DNA of 64,000 nt from Vicia villosa (GCF_029867415.1 NW_026705575.1:124001-188000); one strand, 5' to 3'. Numbered from the stretch's first letter, positions 13,530-26,178 are shown. The notes: a model not told the origin generated them from the sequence alone. Numbers and translations: made by a program.

Positions 13530-13905
13530 ATAGGTAGCGACGTGGTTAACACGTGGGTAGTTGCGACGTGTTACTCACGTCACAACAAACTTTTATAATT
13601 AAAAAATCAATCCAACGTTATAATCAGGCGTGTCAGAGGTTGATTTTTTTAAAAAACTGTTGCGACGTGTGAAACACGTCGCTAATAAAAAGTAAAAAAT
13701 AAAAAAATACAAACTTTAACGTTGTAGTTGGTGGGAGATTTGAAATTTTTTGAATTTTTGTAGTGACGTTACTCCCACGTCGCAACGTATTACTTGGGAA
13801 TATAACTCTGTCACTTTTACAGATGTGTCATTATTATTATGACCGTTTAAGTGTAGCGACGTGTTATCCACCTGGCAAAGTAGCGACGTGGTCATCACGT
13901 CGCTG
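13530..13905. repeat. Left subterminal repeat array of the CACTA element
   Basis: Copies of GCGACGTG and its complement CACGTCGC, mostly arranged as imperfect inverted pairs 24-28 bp long, near 13536, 13563, 13660, 13762, 13855 and 13881. In En/Spm such subterminal motifs are the binding sites of TnpA; that role here is inferred. Confidence 0.8.
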
Positions 13906-13910
13906 ATGTC

Positions 13911-13919
13911 CTTATATAC
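13911..13919 (+). promoter_or_regulatory. Probable TATA box of the CACTA element
   Basis: CTTATATACAC just inside the left subterminal array, followed by an A/C-rich leader. A likely donor, CAAAGGTTAGTAA, occurs near 14075, consistent with a spliced 5' leader for the transposase transcript. Confidence 0.5.
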
Positions 13920-13934
13920 ACAAAACCAAAACCC

Positions 13935-14434
13935 TTGCGTTCCAGATTCAGAAAGAAACAGAAAGAAACATTTTCTTCTTCCTCCACGCATCTCCCCTTT
14001 CTTCAGTTCCTCCCTCCATTGCTCCAACTCCCCCTCCCCTTTTCTTCTCCATTGTTGTCTTAATATCAATCAAAGGTTAGTAATTTCTTCTCCATTCTTC
14101 TCCATTGTTGTCTCCATTGTTGTATAATTTAATTTATTCTGAATTTAATTTAGAGTTTTTTTTGAAGGATTGAAGTTTGAAGATTGAAGAATATTGTGAA
14201 GAAGAGGTACTACAAGAGTGAAGGAGATTTGAAGAAGAGGTATTTTAGTAATTTTTTATATTTTATTTTTATTGTGATATACTGAAATAAATTTATTTTG
14301 TATATTTGTGAATTTATATGTGTGGGATAAATCTGTGAATAAATTTAAATGTGTGGAATAAATTTATTTTGTATATTTGTGAATGTATATTTGTGAATTT
14401 ATTCTGAAATAGATTTTATTTCACAATATCTAAG

Positions 14435-14482
<48 letters not shown>

Positions 14483-15983
14483 TTTTTATGTTTTTTATAT
14501 TCTGTTTAATATATACGAAAATGTAAAGTTTATTTCACAATGTAAGTTTATTTCACAATATAAGTTTATTTCACAATGTAAGTTTTTTATAAATTTTTTA
14601 TGTTTTTTATATTCTGTTTAATATATACGAAAATGTAAGTTTATTTCACAATTTATTTTGTATGTTTTTTAAGTTTATTTCACAATGTAAGTTTATTTCA
14701 CAATATCTAAGTTTAATCTAAGTTTAATATATTCTGTTTTTTATAACTAAATAAATTTATTTGGTCTAAGTTTAATAAATTAAATTTGTATATATTCTGT
14801 TTTTTGTCTAAATTTATTCTAAGTTTATATATTTTAAGTTTAATTTTTATATATACGAAAATGTATAAATATATAAATAAAAAACAGAATTATGAAAATT
14901 ATGAAAATATTTTTAAAACAGAATTATTTTTGCATATATAGAAATTAAATTTTTTATGTTTATAATAAAAAGATAATATATTTATATTATGAATTATGAA
15001 AAAAAATATTAAAAACAGAATTTTTTATGTTAACATTAGTTAAATTAGTTTAAATGTAAGATTATAAATTAATAACTACTACAAACATAAATATACTCTT
15101 GCATACTCATGTAGTGTGATAACATTTAGAGAAATACAAAATTTAAAGAAATACAAAATTTAAAAAAAAAATAACATTTAAACGACAAAAAGTAAATATG
15201 TTTCTTCTTTTTCACAAACTATTACACTACTAGAGAAATACAAAATTTAAAGAATATAAAGCTAACATTTTCTTCTTTTGCATATATAGAAATTAAATTT
15301 TTTATGTTTATAATAAAAAGATAATATATTTATATTATAATGAAAATAAAATATTAAAAAGAGAATATTTTAATACATATAAGTTTTGAATTTTTTATGT
15401 TTATATAAAATAAGTTATTTTTTGAAAAATAGAAATATAAACAAACTACAATTAAAAGTACATCATTGTTGTATATATTTGATAAAAATAGTTTTATTAA
15501 AAAAAATCTAATAGACTATGTTTTATATGTAATATATATTATTGTTTTTTAAAATAGAAATTATTACTAAAAATAAGATACATATTAATCTTAATGAATG
15601 TATAGAAGTTATGTTTGAAAAATATTATTAATATTTAAAAATTAAAAATAAAATATTATAAATTTACATTTTGTATATAATATTTATTATATATTTAATA
15701 AAAAAATTATATTTATTATCTTTATGAACTATGGTGTTACATGAGTAGTACTTTTTAATAGATAATATTTATTTATCTGGTACATGTTTAATAGTTGAAT
15801 CAAAAATAATATTTTTAATAATAGTAAATATTTATTAGTAGTATTTTTATTAAATAATATTTTTAATATATGTAGTTAATAAAAAAGTAATTTTATGGTT
15901 AACATAGGTTCAATATAACATGTGTAGTTAAAAATATTAGTATAAATGTAGTCAAAATGACAATGATTGTATAAATTTGCAGT
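13935..15983 (+). other. CACTA 5' leader and intron-like AT-rich region
   Basis: Over 2 kb of non-coding sequence between the presumed promoter and the transposase ATG, including an (AT)n run at 14439-14479 and repeated phrases such as AAGTTTATTTCACAATGTAA between 14530 and 14710. TTTGCAG immediately precedes the ATG at 15984, so the last intron of the leader probably ends there. Confidence 0.6.
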
Positions 15984-18900
15984 ATGGAATACTATCGGTA
16001 TTATCGTAGTTGGATGTACGATAGAACATTTCCAGGAAGAATGGGACTTAAACCCAATTTTATAGTAGGAGTTGAAGGGTTTATCAGTTGGGCGTTTGCT
16101 CAGGAATTATGTCGAAGCGAAGGAGGAGTTAGGTGTCCCTGTCTTAAATGTGAATGTAGACCAATAATTAGTGACCCACAGGAAATAACAGCTCATTTGC
16201 ATAGAAGGGGTTTCATAGCAAATTATTGGGTTTGGACGTTTAACGGTGAAGAAATGCCTAGTAACGTACCAGAGACTAGCAACTCTCATGCTTCAAGTAG
16301 TCGGCCGCCTGTGGAATATGAGGAAAACTTTAATCTGATTGGTGACATGGTTGAGGATGCTTTTGGTGTGAACGTGACTTATGATGAGCCTGAAGATTTT
16401 GGTGGGGAAGAGATGCCGAATGAGGAAGCGCAGAAATTTTATCAGTTGTTGAATGAGATGAATACGCCGTTGTTTGATGGATCGTCTGACTCAAAGTTAT
16501 CAATGTGTGTGAGATTGTTGGCCGCCAAGGCAAATTGGAATGTTCCTGATAAGTGTTTGGAATTCTTCGTAAAGATGATGTTGGACTCAACTGCAATGAA
16601 AGACAACTTGCCTACAACATTTTATGAAGCAAAGAAGTTGGTGTCGAAGTTGGGCTTAAGAGTACGAAAGATTGATTGTTGCATTAATGGCTGTATGTTG
16701 TTCTACGACAATGAGTTTGGTACTCAAGATGGGTTGTTGGAGGAATGTAAGTTTTGTATGAGTCCAAGATATAAAGTTCCAAGTAGAGCCGTTAACACTA
16801 ATCAGGACCGTGTAGCAGTAAAGTCCATGTTTTATCTTCCGATAATACCAAGGTTAAAAAGAATGTTTGCTTCAATGCACAGTGCAAGTCAAATGACATG
16901 GCATCACACAAATAACACAAGTCCAGGCACTATGCGGCATCCATCTGATGGCGAGGCATGGAAGCACTTTGATCGGATGCATCCTGATTTTGCCGCAGAA
17001 CCTAGAAATGTCAGGTTGGGATTATGCTCTGATGGATTTACTCCATATGTCCAAGGGTCGGGAACTGCATATTCTTGTTGGCCAGTTATTGTAACCCCCT
17101 ACAACCTCCCTCCTGAGATGTGCATGACAAAACCATACATGTTTTTGACGTGCGTCATTCCAGGACCTTCGAGTCCAAAAGCAGGAATTGATGTGTATTT
17201 ACAACCTTTAATTGATGATTTGAAGAGATTGTGGATTGGAGAATGGACTTATGATATATCACGTAAAGAAAACTTTACAATGCGAGCTTCATTGATGTGG
17301 ACCATCAACGACTTTCCAGCATATGGCATGTTGTCTGGTTGGGGTACGCATGGCAAAATGGGTTGTCCGCATTGCATGGGAAACAACAAAGGGTTCACGT
17401 TGGATAAAGGTGGGAAAAGCTCGTGGTTTGACTGTCACCGCAGATTCCTACCACGAAATCACTCCTATAGAAGAAACATGACAAACTTTAAAAAAGATGT
17501 ACGAGTGAAAGATGCGCCTCCGCATCGATTGTCACCATGGGCTATATGGGAACAAGTTAGTGAGCTACCAAAATTTACAGATACTGGCAAAGAATGCCGA
17601 ATTGAAGGATACGGAGTCACGCACAATTGGACAAAAAGAAGTATATTTTGGGACCTCCCGTATTGGAAGGATAACTTGTTGCGCCATAATCTAGATGTTA
17701 TGCATATTGAGAAGAATTTTTTTGATAATGTATTTAACACAGTGATGGATGTGAAAGGCAAAACGAAAGATAATGAAAAGGCCAGACAAGACATGGAAAA
17801 ATGGTGTAACAGAAGAGAGTTGGAGTTGAGGCCTCTACCGAATGGAAAGTTATTAAAACCCAAGGCTTGTTTCACTCTGACTTCCCAAGAAGCTAAAGCT
17901 GTTTGTCGATGGCTAAAAGATTTGAGAATGCCCGATGGCTATTCATCAAATTTATCAAGGTGTGCTGACCCTAACACTGGGAAGTTGCATGGAATGAAAA
18001 GTCACGATTGTCACATTTTCATGGAACAATTGTTACCAATTGCATTTGGCTCGCTACCCAAACATGTTCTTGATCCACTAACTGAAATTAGTCAGTTTTT
18101 TAGAGATATTTGTGCGTCATCTTTAAAAGTGGAAGACATCATGAAGTTGGACCAAAACATTGCAATCATTCTTTGTAAGTTGGAACAAGTATTTCCGCCT
18201 GGTTTCTTTGACTCCATGGAACATTTACCTGTCCATCTTGCATATGAAGCTTTTCTTGGTGGACCAGTTCAATATAGGTGGATGTATCCGTTTGAAAGGT
18301 TCATGGGTGATTCAAAGCGATCAGTGAAGAATAAAGCAAGAGTTGAAGGTTCTATATGTGCACATTACCTGCATCGAGAAACATCACATTTTTGCAGTCA
18401 TTATTTCAATCACTTGATGTTAACTCCTAGAACCATACGGAATCCGGTAAATGTCAACCAGAGGAGTCAATTCACCTTATCGGTATTCGGTCTTCCAGGT
18501 CGACCTTCTGGAAAGAAGAGTGTGCATTGGTTGACCCAGAAAGAAATGCAATCCGCACATGTCCATGTCTTGATCAACTGCGTTGAAGTTAAACAATACC
18601 TTGAGTAAGTTTACCCAATAGTTTTTTTACCTTTGTTGACAATGTCTGTATACCAAACTTATTTAACTTATGCTGTATATTTTGTAGGGAATTTAACAAT
18701 GCCTATTTTCATAGTACCGGTGTACAGTCAACATCCGCCGTCATTCATGCTCAATTTCCCTTATGGTTCAAGCAAAGATTGTCTACCGTGTTTCCACCAA
18801 CTCCAGAAATACTCCATTTGAGAAACTTAGCAGAAGGCCCTATCCAAAGCGCAAATGATTGGCACACATACTTCGTGAACGGATATAAGTTTCACACTGA

Positions 18901-19567
18901 GGCATGGACTGAAGGGAAAAAAACCATAAACAGTGGTGTATTTGTAAAAGGAGTTACAGATGGTGGTGAAGATGACTTTTATGGAGTTATTAAACATATC
19001 TACGAGTTGGTATACCATTACTTGGATTCAGAAAATAAAGTTGTCTTGTTTTATTGTGAATGGTATGATCCAAGTAGAGGCACCAAAATAGACAGGTCAT
19101 ACGGTACTGTTGAGATTCAAATGAACCGGAAATACAAAGAGTATGATCCTTTCATAATGTCAAATATTGTTAGGCAAGTTTATTATGTACCTTATCCTTC
19201 ATTTGTGACACGTAAAAGAGGATGGTGTGTTGTAATAAAAACAAAACCCCAAGGTCATATTGAAAACGGAGATCAAGTAGAAGATGTTGCCTATCAAGTT
19301 GATGATGTTGATCAAATTAATGAAGTGGTTGCAGCTGAAGACATTACAAGTTTGAATGACACAACTGTTGAGGGACATCAAGTTGATGCATCTATATTGT
19401 TGGTTGAAAATAATGTGGATGAAGAGAATGATGAAGAGTTTGAATCCGATGACAATAATGAAGAGAATGACGAAGAGAATGATGAAGAGAATGACGAAGA
19501 GAATGACGAAGAGAATGATGAAGAGAATGATGAAGAGAATGATATGGATAGCGAAGATGAAGAATAA
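15984..19567 (+). CDS. CACTA TNP2-type transposase, two exons (15984-18604, 18688-19567)
   Basis: Joined exons give about 1,166 residues, a normal length for a full TNP2-type protein. Residues 1-95 form the transposase-associated domain (YRSWMYDRTFPGRMGLKPNF, CPCLKCEC, HLHRRGFIANYWVW). The TNP2 core follows at roughly 220-590 (MWTINDFPAYGMLSGWGTHG, then CPHC, and LRHNLDVMHIEKNFFDNVFN). A DUF4218-like region spans about 690-800 (LPIAFGSLPKHVLDPL, FPPGFFDSMEHL). Exon 2 holds a DUF4216-like domain (VLFYCEWYDPSRG, YDPFIMSNIVRQVYYVPYP) and ends in an acidic ENDE repeat. The 83-bp intron has GTAAGT and TTTTGTAG borders and keeps frame. TNP2/TnpD-type proteins cut at the CACTA ends in the nucleus. 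No stop or frameshift is seen. The ATG follows a TTTGCAG acceptor and begins a typical N-terminus. Confidence 0.9.
19420..19548 (+). repeat. Coding minisatellite, acidic ENDE repeat
   Basis: A 12-bp unit (GAAGAGAATGAT/C) repeats at the end of the transposase, giving an Asn-Asp-Glu-Glu tail of about eight units. Copy number could vary without breaking the frame because the unit is a multiple of three. Confidence 0.85.
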
Positions 19568-19582
19568 CTAAACACTGAATGT

Positions 19583-19698
19583 AATATCTAATTATGTGTT
19601 AAGTAATATCTAATTATGTGTTAAAGAATAACTATTTATGTGTTAATGAATATCTATTTATGTGTTAATGAATATCTATTTATGTGTTAATGAATATA
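19583..19698. repeat. Tandem repeat, unit about 22 bp, five copies
   Basis: TATCTATTTATGTGTTAATGA-like units lie between the two transposon genes, with the first copies slightly shorter and diverged. Non-coding spacer. Confidence 0.8.
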
Positions 19699-19751
19699 TA
19701 TTGATCTTAATGAATTTATTATCTTTGTTGGTGAATAATAAAATAGGTAAC

Positions 19752-21962
19752 ATGCCACCTAAGGGTAAAGATAGTGGTAGGAAGTCCCAACGTCCGAGGA
19801 TAGTAGTATGTGACGCGCCTCACACAGCAGCGTGTCCCCGCCCTCAGAGTCATGTTGATCCTATGTCTCTAGCCAGTACTCAGGCTTTTACCCCTTTACT
19901 CTCCTCCCACACATTCCCGTCTAGGGTACCTGCATCTTTCCAGTACTCAGCGGTACCTCCATCCTTCCAGCATCCTGGTGTGCCATCGTCCTTCCAGCAG
20001 GCAGCAGGACCTAGCTTTCCATTCACACATACTGGTGTGCCCCCTCCCAGCTTTCCATTCTCCCATACTGGCATGCCTTCATCCTTCCAGCAGACTGGAG
20101 GATCTGGTTTTTCATATCCCATCCTGATGACTTCATCCTTCCAGCAGACGGGAGGGTCCAGCAGTACACGTCCGACACAGGCTGGACGATCTCCTAGTCC
20201 ACGCCCCACACAGGCTGGACAATCTCCCCGTCCACGTCCCACACAGGCTGGACGATCTCCTAGTCCACGCCCCACACAGGTTGGAGGCTCACGCACCCCA
20301 CATCCCACACATGTACCAGCACGTGAGGTTGATGAGGCAGTTGATGAGATAGATGGAGCTGATCTTCGTGGGAGGGATGATCCTGATGAGATTCATGTGA
20401 TTGACGGCAGATTTTGGATTCAGCCCGAAGGAAGCAAGTAAGTTTCCTATTTAAAAACTTTTATAGTATGTATACTTTTTCATTTTTTTAATAAATTTAT
20501 ATCTAACATTTTCATTTTTTGTTTCAGTTTTACGCCGAGTCGGACAGCTGCTAGGGTTGTTAGCTATATAATTCAGCAGATGTATAAATCAGCTTTTAAG
20601 AGCTATGGGGACGTCAAAAATAAAGATGAATGGTTTAGAATGTTTAAGGTATTGTTATTTATATATGTTATGCATTTAATTTATTGTTTTAGTTATAGTT
20701 ATTTAAATAAAATTCTCATTATAATTACTTAACATTTTATTTTAATGTCATACATTATTGCAGGAGAAATGTGTGTGGGACCCTTTGAGTGAAAAAAGTG
20801 TTCAGAAAGTTTTCAACACCAGATGCTCTAAAAGAATGTCTGATATGCTGCGGAGAGTAAGGGAGAATCATGAGCTTCATGGCATCCGTCCTAACTGGAT
20901 AGGCGAGGAGGTTTTTCATGATCTTGTTACATATTGGAGGAGTCCAGAATTCCGGGCTAAATCAGAAACTTTTAAGAAGATGAGGGCATCTGAAAAGGGC
21001 GGTTGTGTCAACACAGTTGGAAGTATTAGCACCGCCGAGCATGCCCGACGATTGGTAAAAATTTTAAATTTCTTAAGTTACATCTTTATTCATAATATAT
21101 TTTACTAATTATTTTTAATTATATTATTTAGGCTAAGGAGTTGGGGAGAAAACCATTGATGCCTGAGCTGATTTCGAGGACCCGGACAAGGAGATCGGGA
21201 GGTTTTGTCGACGAGCGCACGAAGTTGTATCTTGTAAGTGAAATTTACGTTGTTTATTTTTTTTAAATTAATACAAAATTTGTGATGTGAATTTCATGTG
21301 GCAATTGATAAATTGCCACATTAAAATCATGTGGCAAATCATAAGTTGTGGCGTGAAAATCACGTGGCAACTTTTTAATATATTTTAATTGACTAATTAA
21401 ATATGCATTTAAATATTTAACTTACATTTTTTATTGAATATCTGTGCAGGAAGATTATGATAGGCGACTTGCCATTTTTCTGGAAAATAATCCTCAATTC
21501 ATGCCAGCAGAGGGGGAGCCGCTAAATGCGGATGTTGATCACTATATCTGGTGTGAGGTTATTAAAGAAAAAGGACCTAATGGTTGCTTTTTTGGTGCTG
21601 GAAATTTGGCGGCCAGCTATAGACGTGGTGACCGCAATCTGTTTCAAAGACTTCAGGATGGAGAGGGTGGATCGCGTCAACCAAATCTGACACAGGAACA
21701 AACTGAATTAGTAAGGCAATTGGCGAGACGCGAAAGTGAGGCCCAGATCGAGATGATGCGGAAGAAGCAGGCTGATATGGAGGAGCAGCATGCGCGACAG
21801 ATGGAGGGCATTATGAAGAAGCAAGCTGAGATGGAGGAGCAGATGAGACGGTTTATGCAAGGAGGTGGAAATTACAGTAATGCTCCTCCTCAAGAGCCGG
21901 AGGATGACGGGGTGGCTGATGATTTTAATCCGAATAATTATTTTCCGGATGATGCGTCTTGA
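19752..21962 (+). CDS. TnpA-like CACTA protein (Transposase_24 type), five exons
   Basis: Exons 19752-20437, 20528-20648, 20764-21054, 21132-21233 and 21450-21962 join in frame to about 570 residues. All introns have GT..AG borders. The N-terminal third is Pro/Ser/Thr-rich low complexity with a 12-residue repeat (RPTQAGRSPSP). Exons 2-4 hold the conserved block FTPSRTAARVVSYIIQQMYK, EKCVWDPLSE, RPNWIGEEVFHDLVTYWRSP, typical of the plant Ptta/En/Spm (Transposase_24) family. The last exon has GPNGCFFGAGNLAASYR and a Glu/Met/Gln-rich coiled coil (RKKQADMEEQHARQMEGIMK), then an acidic end. Such proteins bind the subterminal repeats and support transposition. It lies 185 bp after the transposase stop, same strand; in En/Spm the two products come from one transcript by alternative splicing, which may also apply here. 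Confidence 0.85.
20158..20315 (+). repeat. 36-bp coding tandem repeat in the TnpA-like gene
   Basis: About four units built around CACACAGGCTGGACGATCTC, encoding PRPTQAGRSPSP variants. The unit is a multiple of three, so length changes keep the frame. Confidence 0.8.
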
Positions 21963-22334
21963 AAACATTTTGTATTTTATTTATTTTTAATTTATTTTTA
22001 TGTAAAATATTCTACATTTTAATTCATTACAGTATTAGTTTTAAATTTTTAGTTTTAATTAATTGAATTTATTATATAATGTTTATTATATGAATTTATT
22101 TTATACAAATTTATTATATAAATTAGTTTTTATAGATTTTAATATATAAATTTTATTTTATAGGTTTTATTATATAAATTTTATTTTATAAATTTTATTA
22201 TATAAATTTTATTATATAAATTTTATTATATATATTTTATTATATATATTTTATTATATATTAATTAATTATAAAAAATATATAAAACAAAACAAATCTA
22301 GCGTGAATAAATTTAAAAAAAAAAAAGCATTTAA
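21963..22334. other. AT-rich 3' region of the CACTA element
   Basis: Non-coding, with runs of TTTTATTATATAAA-like units between 22080 and 22260. It probably contains the transcript 3' end. I see no gene. Confidence 0.6.
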
Positions 22335-22592
22335 TGTAGCGATGTGGTAATCACGTCGCTACATTGGTCAGCAAACACACTGTCCCACACCTGCCACGCC
22401 TGTTGTGTGTGCAGATGGATGTTCCCCATGTTTCCTTGTTGCGACGTGGGAGTCACGTCGCTACTTTCTGACGTGGTCTCCACGTCGCTACAAGTTGCCA
22501 CTTTGTCTCCTGCGACGTAGTGGCCCACGTCGCTACTTTTTTGTTGCCACGTGATATTTCCTGTTGCGACGTGTTTCCCACGTCGCTGCAGA
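22335..22592. repeat. Right subterminal repeat array of the CACTA element
   Basis: GCGACGTG/CACGTCGC inverted pairs at about 22338, 22440, 22470, 22510, 22545 and 22565, mirroring the left end. Each pair can fold on itself. Confidence 0.85.
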
Positions 22593-22606
22593 GCATATTT
22601 TTTGTA

Positions 22607-22716
<110 letters not shown>

Positions 22717-22992
22717 TCATTCTATCTTTTTTTAGAAAGTATAGTTTAACTTACAATAAAATATTAATTGAGTAAGAGAAGTAATATATATTAAAAGTCA
22801 CGTATACATTGTAAACATAATATGTAGTATATTTGTCATATATATGACTATTGTATTGGAAAGTACTAATATACTCTATCAGATAGATGATGAAACATTT
22901 ATGCTACACATGGTATGATTAGTAAAAATATATGTGAGACCCTAGGAAATTGTCCTCCTTGCCTATAGCTTTGGGTCGGGACTGGATACACT

Positions 22993-23780
22993 ATGTTGTT
23001 TGTCCATTCAATCAGTGTAATGATTATTATACATTTAAATGATCAATGTTCATTCGGCTTTGGAATCCGACATTTGTGTGGTGAAGTAATAACATTTCGA
23101 TCAGTCATATAGAATAATTGATCATTGTGTTTTGATAGCATGAATGCTTTTGCATTAGGGTTTGTGACGGTGCAAGAGTTGTGCCTTTAGGGTTCGCAAA
23201 AAGCGTCAAGTGTTGATTGATGCGTCAATATTTATAAATTGTTAATATATTATTATTTATTATTTGATTATTTATTATTAAATAAATTGGTATACAATTA
23301 TGACCTTAGATTTTGGCATTTGTTTATTTTAAATACGACCTGCATGTCGTGATTTATTGTAATTAAATAAGACCTGCGTGTCGTGCCATTTAATTTTTTA
23401 TTTATGTAAATATTATAATTGAAGAGAAGACAACGCCAAATGGTGCCACTGGTGGAGAAACTTGAGAAGCTTGTTTGTGGGTCAAAGAATTATAATAAAG
23501 TAGTTTATTTAATTCTTGCGTTTTAGGTGGTCATAATCATATTACCAAATTTTATTTTATGTATGTGATGCATGTGTTGTATGTTTATATGCGTGTGTAT
23601 GAGATACACAAATTCGTGAGATCGAACTTAAGAAAAATCACTCAATTAAATATTAAGTTAATTGCTTTTTACTATTTAGCACTCATCAAGACTAGTATCA
23701 AATAATATAGGTTTCGCCTAACACGAGGTGCACGTTTTATATTAGTAAGGTGTGATGGGATAAATGTAATATCCAAGTGT
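22993..23780 (+). mobile_element. Ty1/copia leader, continuation
   Basis: It resumes the leader interrupted at 13049. Phrases such as TTTGTGACGGTGCAAGAGTT and the segment near 23428-23470 are consistent with a copia leader, but no gag reading frame can be followed. 23780-24090 is similar unresolved retrotransposon-like sequence. Confidence 0.5.
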
Positions 23781-24097
23781 TAAATTTTTGAGTTTGACTT
23801 AACTAAACTAATTATAATAGGTTATATATGTTTAGAAGCAAGAGTTGAGAATAATCCATATGATGGATTAGAATAAGGAGTTATTCACTCAAGTGATAAA
23901 ACTCGAGAGTTATATCTTTAATATATAAATCCAAGGTTGTCATGATGGCAACCCTAGCCACATGTCACATTGGTAGAAACTCTAAACAAATCTTAGTCAC
24001 ATGTCATATTAGTAGCATCTCTAAACCCAAACCCTAATTATATTTTTATTAAAATAAATAATAATAATAAAAATAATATAATAATAATATTAAATCA

Positions 24098-24257
24098 CCA
24101 CCATTATTAATAATAATATAATATTTAGCTAATAATAATAGTAAAATAATATGATTTTAAAAAATAAAAAAAATGTCTACCACCATTATTAATAATAATA
24201 ATAAAATATTTAGCTAATAATAATAGTAAAATAATATGATTTTAAAAAATAAAAAAA
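24098..24257. repeat. Tandem duplication, unit about 82 bp
   Basis: The block beginning CCACCATTATTAATAATAAT, with TTTAGCTAATAATAATAGT, is present twice in succession (about 24098 and 24180). Confidence 0.75.
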
Positions 24258-24464
24258 AATGTCTAGAGAATATAATTTTAAAAATAGAACAAAATATTTA
24301 TAAAAACTATCTATAGAAAATCATATATATGTTCTTAAATCATTTTTTAATTATTGATTATTAAGTAATTATGAGTAACTCTATTGTAACTCTTTTAGTT
24401 GTAATGAATAATTTAATTGCAAGACTCTATAAATTCAAAAAATGTCTAGAGAATATATATTTAA

Positions 24465-24562
<98 letters not shown>

Positions 24563-24811
24563 AATTGGTATTACAGTATAAAATCTTTATTTATATATGT
24601 TTTGTCAAAAAATATCTTTCCATATATTTTCTTACTTTTTGTTTAATAATTTAAAAATAGAACAAAATATTTATAAAAACTATCTATAGAAAATCATATA
24701 TATTTTCTTCAATCATTTTTTAATTATTAATTATTAAGTAATTATGAGTCACTCTATTGTAACTCTTTTAGTTGTAATGAATAATTTAATTGCAAGACTC
24801 TATAAATTCTA
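24258..24811. repeat. Duplicated block split by an expanded (AT)n tract
   Basis: Unit 1 (24258-24440) starts ATGTCTAGAGAATATA and ends CTCTATAAATTC. Unit 2 starts with the same ATGTCTAGAGAATATA at 24441, is interrupted by the AT tract at 24467-24555 and a short unique stretch, and resumes AACAAAATATTTATAAAAAC at about 24660. Confidence 0.7.
24467..24555. repeat. (AT)n microsatellite
   Basis: Pure alternating AT of about 88 bp within the duplicated block. Confidence 0.95.
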
Positions 24812-24920
24812 ATTACTTTTTATTTTTTAATTGATTGTGAGTCACTCTATTGTAACTCTTTTAGTGGTAATGAGTAATTTAATTGTAACGTCATATGAAT
24901 TTTAATACTCTGAATTCTAA

Positions 24921-25135
24921 CGCAGTCACTTTATTGTAACTCTTTTAGTGGTAATGAGTAATTTAATTGTAACATTATATGAATTTTAATACTCTGAATT
25001 CTAACGCATAGAACTGAATTTTAATACTCTGAATTCTAACGCAGTCACTTTATTGTAACTCTTTTAGTGGTAATGAGTAATTTAATTGTAACATTATATG
25101 AATTTTAATACTCTGAATTCTAACGCATAGAACTC
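24921..25135. repeat. Tandem duplication, unit 119 bp
   Basis: CGCAGTCACTTTATTGTAAC occurs at 24921 and 25040 with nearly identical following sequence. A more diverged copy of its first half (GAGTCACTCTATTGTAACTC) precedes it at about 24838. Confidence 0.8.
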
Positions 25136-25229
25136 ATACCAGCAAAAGGTTTTTACATTTATTTTGCCATAATGATGGCTATAAATTTCAAAGGTATATA
25201 TATATCATACCTTTTGCATGCAAGAGGGT

Positions 25230-26005
25230 TAATAATTAACAACATGTTGTTTAAATGTAGTTTTTCTGTATAAGATTTAGAAGAACAATAAGGTATAGAA
25301 ATTTTGATATTTTCTTTAAATTCTCCTTTTTTTTCACTCTATTCAGTGACTAAAAATATTTAATTTTGTTTATTTTTATAAATTGTTTATATTTATTTTC
25401 TCCAGGCTACATCAGAAGAATAAAAATATGTATATTTTTGGAAAAAAAATTATATCTCTTTTAACCTTATTTTTGAATCTAAAATAACTTATATTGTTTT
25501 TTTTTTTAATTTTTAAGCCTAGATCTAATTTTTGAATCTCAACGTCTCACAGTGCATTAGTGTATGGATTACAAGGACATCAAGGTATACAAATTGTAGT
25601 ATTTATTTTAACTTTCCCTTTTTAAATCTATACATTGATTTAAAATATTTAATTTTATTTGTATAAATTGTTTATGTTTTTTTCTATTCTAGGTAAGAAG
25701 AATAAAAGATATGTATTTTTTAAAATTTCATTTTGTATTCTTTTTAGATCTGAATCTTATTTTTGAATTTTTAATGTCTTATAATATTTTTTTTCAATTT
25801 AAATTTTATTTTTGAATCTACAATACCCCAACACCTCATGGTGGGTTAGTTTGTGGGATCAAAAGAACAACAAGATATATCAATTTAAAATCTTCTTTTC
25901 TATTTTTTTTTACTCCATAAATTTATTTAATATATTTATTTTTGTTTATATATATTTTTATGTTTATTTTTTTTATGTTAGGTCAGAAGAATAAATTGCA
26001 TTAAA
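25230..26005 (+). repeat. Three diverged tandem units of about 250-300 bp
   Basis: Each unit shows, in order, a G/A-rich phrase ending AAGGTATA or AAGATATA, a TTTAAAAT/TTTCTTTAAATT segment, ATTTAATTTTGTTTATT, and TCAGAAGAATAAA or AAGAAGAATAAA (25410, 25693, 25983). The AGAAGAATAAA phrase is always preceded by an acceptor-like pyrimidine stretch ending AG. No protein is encoded. Confidence 0.55.
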
Positions 26006-26178
26006 TTTAGTGGGTTAGGCCTTGCCCTCATATTATTGTTATTTTATTTTATTTTTCGTTAATTTAGATTGAATTTATATTTAAAAAATATTATATATTT
26101 TATTAATAAGATAAGATGTGAATCTGTTTATTATTAATCTAAATCTGATTGGGGAGATGACACCGACTCATGAAAATA

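Noticed and set aside
19378..19575. Ser/Phe-rich minus-strand frame
   Set aside because: Antisense shadow of the acidic ENDE repeat of the transposase.
19880..20308. 142-codon minus-strand frame rich in Gly, Cys and Pro
   Set aside because: Antisense shadow of the low-complexity exon 1 of the TnpA-like gene.
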